Of a stretch of DNA of 64,000 nucleotides, positions 59,687 to 64,000 are shown piece after piece (the first letter of the stretch is position 1; each line of letters opens with the position of its first letter). The position numbers were made by a program, and so were the translations under genes. Below the pieces are notes generated by a model. The model did no database searches. It saw only the letters and a list, made by a program, of their open reading frames with translations, and had not been told where the DNA came from. Source of the DNA: WTFY01 sp965214675 (GTDB lineage Bacteria > Pseudomonadota > Gammaproteobacteria > UBA4575); contig OZ243969.1 in assembly GCA_965214675.1 (NCBI GenBank), positions 248,001 through 312,000 of the forward strand, written 5' to 3'.

Positions 59687-60787
59687 ATGCCCGGTAATAC
59701 CTATGGAAAATTATTTACGGTCACCTCATTTGGCGAGAGTCATGGCAGTGCGATCGGCTGCATCGTGGACGGCTGTCCTCCGGGACTGGAGCTGGCTGCT
59801 TCCGATTTGCAGCTTGAGCTTGAGCGCCGCCGCCCGGGCAAAACACGCCATACCTCGCAGCGACGCGAACCGGACGAGGTCGAAATCCTGTCCGGTACCT
59901 TCGAGGGCAAGACCACAGGTTCACCGATTGGCCTGATCATCTACAACCAGGATGCCCGTTCCAAGGACTACAGCAACATCAAGGACAAGTTTCGTCCTGG
60001 TCATGCGGACTACACTTACCTGAAAAAGTACGGCTTGCGAGACTACCGTGGCGGCGGTCGTTCTTCGGCGCGCGAAACCGCCATGCGCGTTGCCGCCGGG
60101 GCGATCGCAAAAAAATACCTGAAGCGGGTCGGCGGGATTTCCATTCGCGGCTGTCTCTCACAACTGGGTTCAATTGAAATTGAGCACAGGGACTGGGATG
60201 CCGTGGAGTCCAATCCCTTCTTTTGCCCGGATGCGGACAAGGTTGGTGAGCTTGAGCAGTACATGGATGCGCTTCGCAAACAGGGGGACTCGACCGGGGC
60301 CCGTGTCATGGTTGTGGCAAGCGGCATGCCGACAGGACTGGGAGAGCCGGTGTTTGATCGCCTGGATGCCGATATCGCACATGCCATGATGAGCATCAAT
60401 GCAGTTAAAGGGGTTGAAATCGGAGCAGGCTTTGGCTGCGTGGCGCAGATGGGCAGCGAGCATCGTGATGAGATCACCCCGCAGGGGTTTCTCTCCAATG
60501 ACGCTGGCGGGGTCCTCGGCGGCATCTCTACCGGGCAGGATCTTCGGGTCAGCGTTGCCTTCAAGCCGACCTCGAGCATTCGCATCCCCGGAAAGACGGT
60601 GGACGTGCAGGGCCAGCCCACAGAAATCGTGACCACCGGACGCCATGACCCCTGCGTGGGTATACGCGGTGTACCGATTGCAGAGGCGATGCTCGCGCTC
60701 GTCGTGATGGATCACGTCCTTCGCCATCGTGCCCAAAACGCGGATGTGGACTGTGCCACGCCGGATATTCCAGCGTCGCCGTCCTGA
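59687..60787 (+). CDS. aroC: Chorismate synthase
   Basis: AroC makes chorismate from EPSP, needing reduced FMN. The 366-residue protein has the FGESHGSAIGCIVDGCPPG start, SGTFEGKTTGSPIGLI, GGGRSSARETAMRVAAGAIA, and GGISTGQDLRVSVAFKPTSS. The ATG at 59687 fits the family; TTG 59681 is an in-frame alternative two codons earlier. It is followed by an MFS gene, as also seen in Pseudomonas. Confidence 0.96.
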   Translation: MPGNTYGKLFTVTSFGESHGSAIGCIVDGCPPGLELAASDLQLELERRRPGKTRHTSQRREPDEVEILSGTFEGKTTGSPIGLIIYNQDARSKDYSNIKDKFRPGHADYTYLKKYGLRDYRGGGRSSARETAMRVAAGAIAKKYLKRVGGISIRGCLSQLGSIEIEHRDWDAVESNPFFCPDADKVGELEQYMDALRKQGDSTGARVMVVASGMPTGLGEPVFDRLDADIAHAMMSINAVKGVEIGAGFGCVAQMGSEHRDEITPQGFLSNDAGGVLGGISTGQDLRVSVAFKPTSSIRIPGKTVDVQGQPTEIVTTGRHDPCVGIRGVPIAEAMLALVVMDHVLRHRAQNADVDCATPDIPASPS

Positions 60788-60834
60788 GCATCCGGCTCGC
60801 TCCTGAACCTGCGGCTTCTTGATCTAGCACGGCA

Positions 60835-62001
60835 ATGCTGTCCGGCAACAACCAGTCTGCGGGGCGTGGCAGGCACGCCACGGTATATTTTTTCTACTAT
60901 GCCACGCTCGGAGCACTGCTTCCGTACTGGAGCCTGTATCTGCAGCACCTCGAATTTGATGCAAGCCAGATCGGCGAGCTCTCGGCCGTACTCCTCGTGA
61001 CCAAGATTATTGCCCCGACAGTATGGGCGTACGTCGCAGACCATTCCGGTCAACGGATGCGGGTGACCCGCATTGCCGTTTTCGCGGGCATGTGTATATT
61101 TGCCCTGGTCCTGCCGGCACGCGAGTACTGGACATTGCTGCTGGTACTGGCCTGTTTCGGATTTTTCTGGAATGCGGCCTTGCCCCAGTTCGAAGCCTCC
61201 ACCATGAATTATCTGGGCGGGAACCGGTATCTCTACGGGCGTGTGCGATTGTGGGGCTCGATTGGATTTGTCATCACTGTCCTGGCGCTCGCCCCGTTGC
61301 TGCAGGGGCAGGGTATCCGGTATTTACCCTGGGTCGTGCTGGTGATTTTGTCGGGTATCTGGCTGAGCAGCCTACGGGTGCAGGATCCTCCAGGGCGAGG
61401 CAGCGCCGGCAAGCATGCTTCATTGCTGGCCACGTGCCTGCGCCCGTCGGTCATCGCCCTGCTGCTCGCAGCGTTCCTGATACAGATGAGCCACGGCGCC
61501 TACTATACGTTCTTCAGTATCTACCTGGAGGAGCATGGCTATTCACGAACCGAGGTCGGTCAGCTGTGGGTCCTGGGTGTGCTCGCCGAGATCGTGCTGT
61601 TTCTCGTGGTATACAGGCTTTTGTCCCGGTTCGGTGCCCGGCGCCTGCTCGGCATGGCCATGTTGCTGACGGCGTTCCGGTGGTGGCTGATTGCCATGTA
61701 TGCCGCAAATTTACCCGTGTTGCTGGTGGCACAGTTGCTGCATGCAGCTTCCTATGGACTGTTTCACGCATCTGCAATCTGCATGGTGGACAAATACTTT
61801 TCAGGCGCGCTGCAAGGCCGTGGAATGGCGATTTACTCGAGTATCAGCTTCGGTCTTGGAGCCTCGCTAGGCAGCCTTGTGAGCGGGTATACTTGGAACG
61901 CGGTTGGGGCATCCGGGGTCTATCTGCTTGCAATGGGTATTGCGGCCATTGCTTTACTTCAGTACCTATGGCTCGGCAGACCCCGGTGGATCCGCGCCTG
62001 A
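60835..62001 (+). CDS. MFS transporter (HcaT/3-phenylpropionate-type)
   Basis: A 388-residue major facilitator with about 12 transmembrane segments. The N-terminal YFFYYATLGALLPYWSLYLQ and the AFLIQMSHGAYYTFFSIYL segment in the second half match the PF12832 (MFS_1-like) group. Substrate is unknown. It is 47 bases after aroC and 9 before leuC, so it may be transcribed with leuC-leuD. A same-strand ORF of 339 codons in another frame is a shadow. Confidence 0.85.
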   Translation: MLSGNNQSAGRGRHATVYFFYYATLGALLPYWSLYLQHLEFDASQIGELSAVLLVTKIIAPTVWAYVADHSGQRMRVTRIAVFAGMCIFALVLPAREYWTLLLVLACFGFFWNAALPQFEASTMNYLGGNRYLYGRVRLWGSIGFVITVLALAPLLQGQGIRYLPWVVLVILSGIWLSSLRVQDPPGRGSAGKHASLLATCLRPSVIALLLAAFLIQMSHGAYYTFFSIYLEEHGYSRTEVGQLWVLGVLAEIVLFLVVYRLLSRFGARRLLGMAMLLTAFRWWLIAMYAANLPVLLVAQLLHAASYGLFHASAICMVDKYFSGALQGRGMAIYSSISFGLGASLGSLVSGYTWNAVGASGVYLLAMGIAAIALLQYLWLGRPRWIRA

Positions 62002-62010
62002 GCGAACAGG

Positions 62011-63408
62011 ATGACAATGATGGAACACCACACCTTGTATGACAAAATCTGGAACAGCCACGTCGTGTTTAAGCGCGATGATGGCATGACGTTGCTTTAT
62101 ATTGACCGGCACCTGGTGCATGAAGTGACTTCCCCGCAAGCCTTCGAGGGCCTGCGGCTGGCCTCCCGGGCGCCCTGGCGCAAGGAATCCATGCTGGCCA
62201 CCGCAGATCACAATGTTCCAACGACGGATCGAAGCAGGGGCATTGAGGACCCGGTTTCCAGGCGCCAGGTTGAAACACTGGATGAGAACTGCAGGCGTTA
62301 TTCCATCACGCAGTTTCCGATGCTGGACACGCGCCAGGGCATCGTGCATGTCATCGGTCCCGAACAGGGGGCCTCGCTGCCGGGCATGACCATTGTCTGT
62401 GGCGACTCGCACACCTCGACCCATGGGGCCCTGGGTGCACTGGCATTCGGTATTGGCACCTCCGAGGTGGAGCACGTGATGGCGACGCAATGCCTGTTGC
62501 TGAAGAAGTCCAGGAACATGCGAATCCAGGTGGATGGCCAGCTGCCTCCCGGGGTGAGCTCCAAGGACATTATCCTGGCGGTCATCGGCAAGCTTGGAAC
62601 GGCAGGTGCGACCGGGTACACAGCCGAATATACAGGGACGGGTATTCGCGCGCTGTCGGTCGAAGGACGTATGACGATGTGCAACATGTCCATCGAAGCC
62701 GGCGCACGTGCCGGCATGGTTGCCATTGATGACACCACTCTTGAATATGTAGCGGGCCGCCCCTTTGCCCCGCAAGGAGCGCAGTGGGACAGGGCCGTGG
62801 AGTACTGGCGAACGCTCAACAGCGATGCCGGTGCAACGTTCGATGCCGAGGTGCAGCTCAATGCCAGCGACCTCAAGCCGCAGGTCACCTGGGGCACATC
62901 CCCGGAGATGGTCACGGATATCGATGGCATCGTCCCGCAGGAGGGTAGTGCGGATTGCCGGCATGCCCTGGAGTACATGGGCTTGCAGCCCGGGACCCCG
63001 ATCGAAGCCATCGAGATCGACAAGGTGTTCATCGGGTCATGCACCAATTCGCGCATCGAGGACCTGCGTGAGGCCGCGGGCCTGATCAGGGACCGCACGG
63101 TAGCAGCCAATATCAAGCAGGCCATGGTCGTCCCAGGCTCTGGCCTGGTGAAGCGCCAGGCCGAGGAGGAGGGCCTGGACAGGATCTTCAAGTCGGCCGG
63201 GTTCGAATGGCGAGAGCCGGGCTGTTCAATGTGCCTGGGCATGAATGCGGATCAGCTGGAGGCCGGAGAGCGCTGTGCGTCCACCTCCAACCGAAATTTC
63301 GAGGGGCGCCAGGGCAAGGGCGGGCGCACTCACCTGGTGAGTCCGGTGATGGCCGTGGGGGCCGCGCTGCATGGGCATTTTGTGGATGTAAGGAAGTGGA
63401 TGTCATGA
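62011..63408 (+). CDS. leuC: 3-isopropylmalate dehydratase large subunit
   Basis: LeuC with LeuD interconverts 2- and 3-isopropylmalate with a 4Fe-4S cluster. The 465-residue aconitase-family protein has LYIDRHLVHEVTSPQAFEGL, CGDSHTSTHGALGALAFGIG, the cluster Cys in FIGSCTNSRIEDL, and the Cys pair GCSMCLGMN. Starts at 62011, 62017 and 62020 are all possible; AGGA at 62008-62011 best serves 62017 or 62020. The stop overlaps leuD by four bases. Confidence 0.95.
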   Translation: MTMMEHHTLYDKIWNSHVVFKRDDGMTLLYIDRHLVHEVTSPQAFEGLRLASRAPWRKESMLATADHNVPTTDRSRGIEDPVSRRQVETLDENCRRYSITQFPMLDTRQGIVHVIGPEQGASLPGMTIVCGDSHTSTHGALGALAFGIGTSEVEHVMATQCLLLKKSRNMRIQVDGQLPPGVSSKDIILAVIGKLGTAGATGYTAEYTGTGIRALSVEGRMTMCNMSIEAGARAGMVAIDDTTLEYVAGRPFAPQGAQWDRAVEYWRTLNSDAGATFDAEVQLNASDLKPQVTWGTSPEMVTDIDGIVPQEGSADCRHALEYMGLQPGTPIEAIEIDKVFIGSCTNSRIEDLREAAGLIRDRTVAANIKQAMVVPGSGLVKRQAEEEGLDRIFKSAGFEWREPGCSMCLGMNADQLEAGERCASTSNRNFEGRQGKGGRTHLVSPVMAVGAALHGHFVDVRKWMS

Positions 63409-64000
63409 GACCGTTTACCCGCATTGAGACCACGTTCGCGCCCCTTGACCGCAGCAATGTGGACACGGACGCCATCATCCCGCAGCAGTACCTGAAGTCG
63501 GTCAAGCGCACAGGCTTTGGCATTTACCTGTTTGACAACTGGCGTTACCTGGATCCCGGCTCACTGGAGCACGACGCTGTCGAGCGGCGCTCGAACCCGG
63601 AGTTTGTGCTCAACAAGGAAGCCTATGTGGGTGCCGAGGTGTTGCTGGTGCGGGACAACTTTGGCTGCGGCTCCTCACGTGAGCACGCGGTGTGGTCCCT
63701 TCTGGATTACGGCTTCAGGGTGGTGATTGCCTCGAGCTTTGCCGATATATTCTGCAGCAACAGTTACAAAAACGGCCTGCTGCCCATTACACTGCACGCA
63801 TCACAAGTGGACTACCTGTTTGAGCGGGTCGCCCGGGATTCGACATTCACCTGCATGGTAGATCTCGAGCGGCAGGTCGTGCAGGATCAGGATGGCCGGA
63901 AATTTACCTTTGAGGTCAACGAGTTCCACAAGCACTGTCTGTTGAACGGTTACGATGAAATTGATCTGACCCTTCAGCATGCAGACAAGATCAGCGCCTA
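63405..64000 (+). CDS. leuD: 3-isopropylmalate dehydratase small subunit (partial, 3' end outside)
   Basis: The frame from ATG 63405 (ATGA overlap with leuC) stays open to the window end, 198 codons, so close to the full family length (~200-215). Motifs are NVDTDAIIPQQYLK, FVLNKEAY, the NFGCGSSREHAVWSL cluster region, and IASSFADIFCSNSYKNGLL. leuB would be expected downstream. Confidence 0.95.
   Translation, partial: MRPFTRIETTFAPLDRSNVDTDAIIPQQYLKSVKRTGFGIYLFDNWRYLDPGSLEHDAVERRSNPEFVLNKEAYVGAEVLLVRDNFGCGSSREHAVWSLLDYGFRVVIASSFADIFCSNSYKNGLLPITLHASQVDYLFERVARDSTFTCMVDLERQVVQDQDGRKFTFEVNEFHKHCLLNGYDEIDLTLQHADKISA

Noticed and set aside
61023..62042. 339-codon plus-strand ORF in another frame of the MFS gene
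   Set aside because: It overlaps a 12-helix transporter in the other frame and reads as Arg/Pro/Gly-rich shadow sequence.
63196..63212. tRNA-like GGTTCGAAT box
   Set aside because: It lies within leuC coding sequence, with no cloverleaf partner arms.

Overview
The window is a dense, housekeeping-type stretch of a gammaproteobacterial chromosome. Evidence is the run of conserved neighbourhoods: era-recO-pdxJ-acpS, map-glnD-dapCDE divergent from rpsB-tsf, frr-uppS-cdsA-dxr-rseP-bamA-skp-lpxD-fabZ-lpxA, rnhB-dnaE-accA-tilS, pyrG-kdsA-eno-ftsB-ispD-ispF, pepA-valS divergent from lptFG, xerD-dsbC, parE-parC, epmB/efp/epmA, aroC and leuCD. Base composition looks moderate and even (judged by eye, not computed). 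The genus cannot be named from this. The lipid A locus (gnnA/gnnB) and the dapC/dapD/dapE cluster argue against an enteric bacterium. No tRNA, rRNA, CRISPR array, insertion sequence or phage gene was seen.

Layout: 1-3.6 kb, end of era, then recO, pdxJ, acpS, cysM and a DEDDy exonuclease, mostly abutting or overlapping. 3.6-10.4 kb (minus strand), map, glnD, dapC, dapD, dapE: methionine removal, nitrogen signalling and the succinylase branch of lysine/diaminopimelate synthesis. 10.4-22.5 kb (plus), translation factors followed by envelope genes (undecaprenyl-PP, CDP-diacylglycerol, MEP pathway, site-2 protease, BamA, Skp, early lipid A). pyrH, normally between tsf and frr, is absent. 22.5-25.8 kb (minus), an inverted block gnnA-gnnB-lpxB, which predicts a lipid A built on 2,3-diamino-glucose with amide-linked acyl chains. 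25.8-40.6 kb (plus), rnhB, dnaE, accA, tilS, pyrG, kdsA, eno, ftsB, ispD, ispF, a YoaA-type helicase and tsaB. 40.6-41.2 kb, a DUF2007 zinc-ribbon protein and a frameshifted outer-membrane protein relic. 41.2-45.6 kb (minus), pepA-valS without the usual holC between them. 45.7-50.3 kb, lptF-lptG, an RDD membrane protein, xerD and dsbC. 50.5-55.7 kb, topoisomerase IV (parE-parC) and htpX. 55.7-58.3 kb, the complete EF-P beta-lysylation locus. 58.3-64 kb, psd with two doubtful small ORFs upstream, then aroC, an MFS transporter, leuC and leuD (cut by the window edge).

The genes together supply the envelope (isoprenoid carrier, phospholipid, lipid A, LPS export, beta-barrel assembly), translation and its quality control, lysine and leucine synthesis, and DNA replication and segregation. 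The most notable observations are the inverted gnnA-gnnB-lpxB block with a Met at the LpxA acyl-chain ruler, the missing pyrH and holC, a ~160-residue charged tail on ribosomal protein S2 containing a tandem 18-bp repeat, and an OMP gene relic. I found no convincing previously unknown multi-gene system in this window; the unusual features are variations on known loci.
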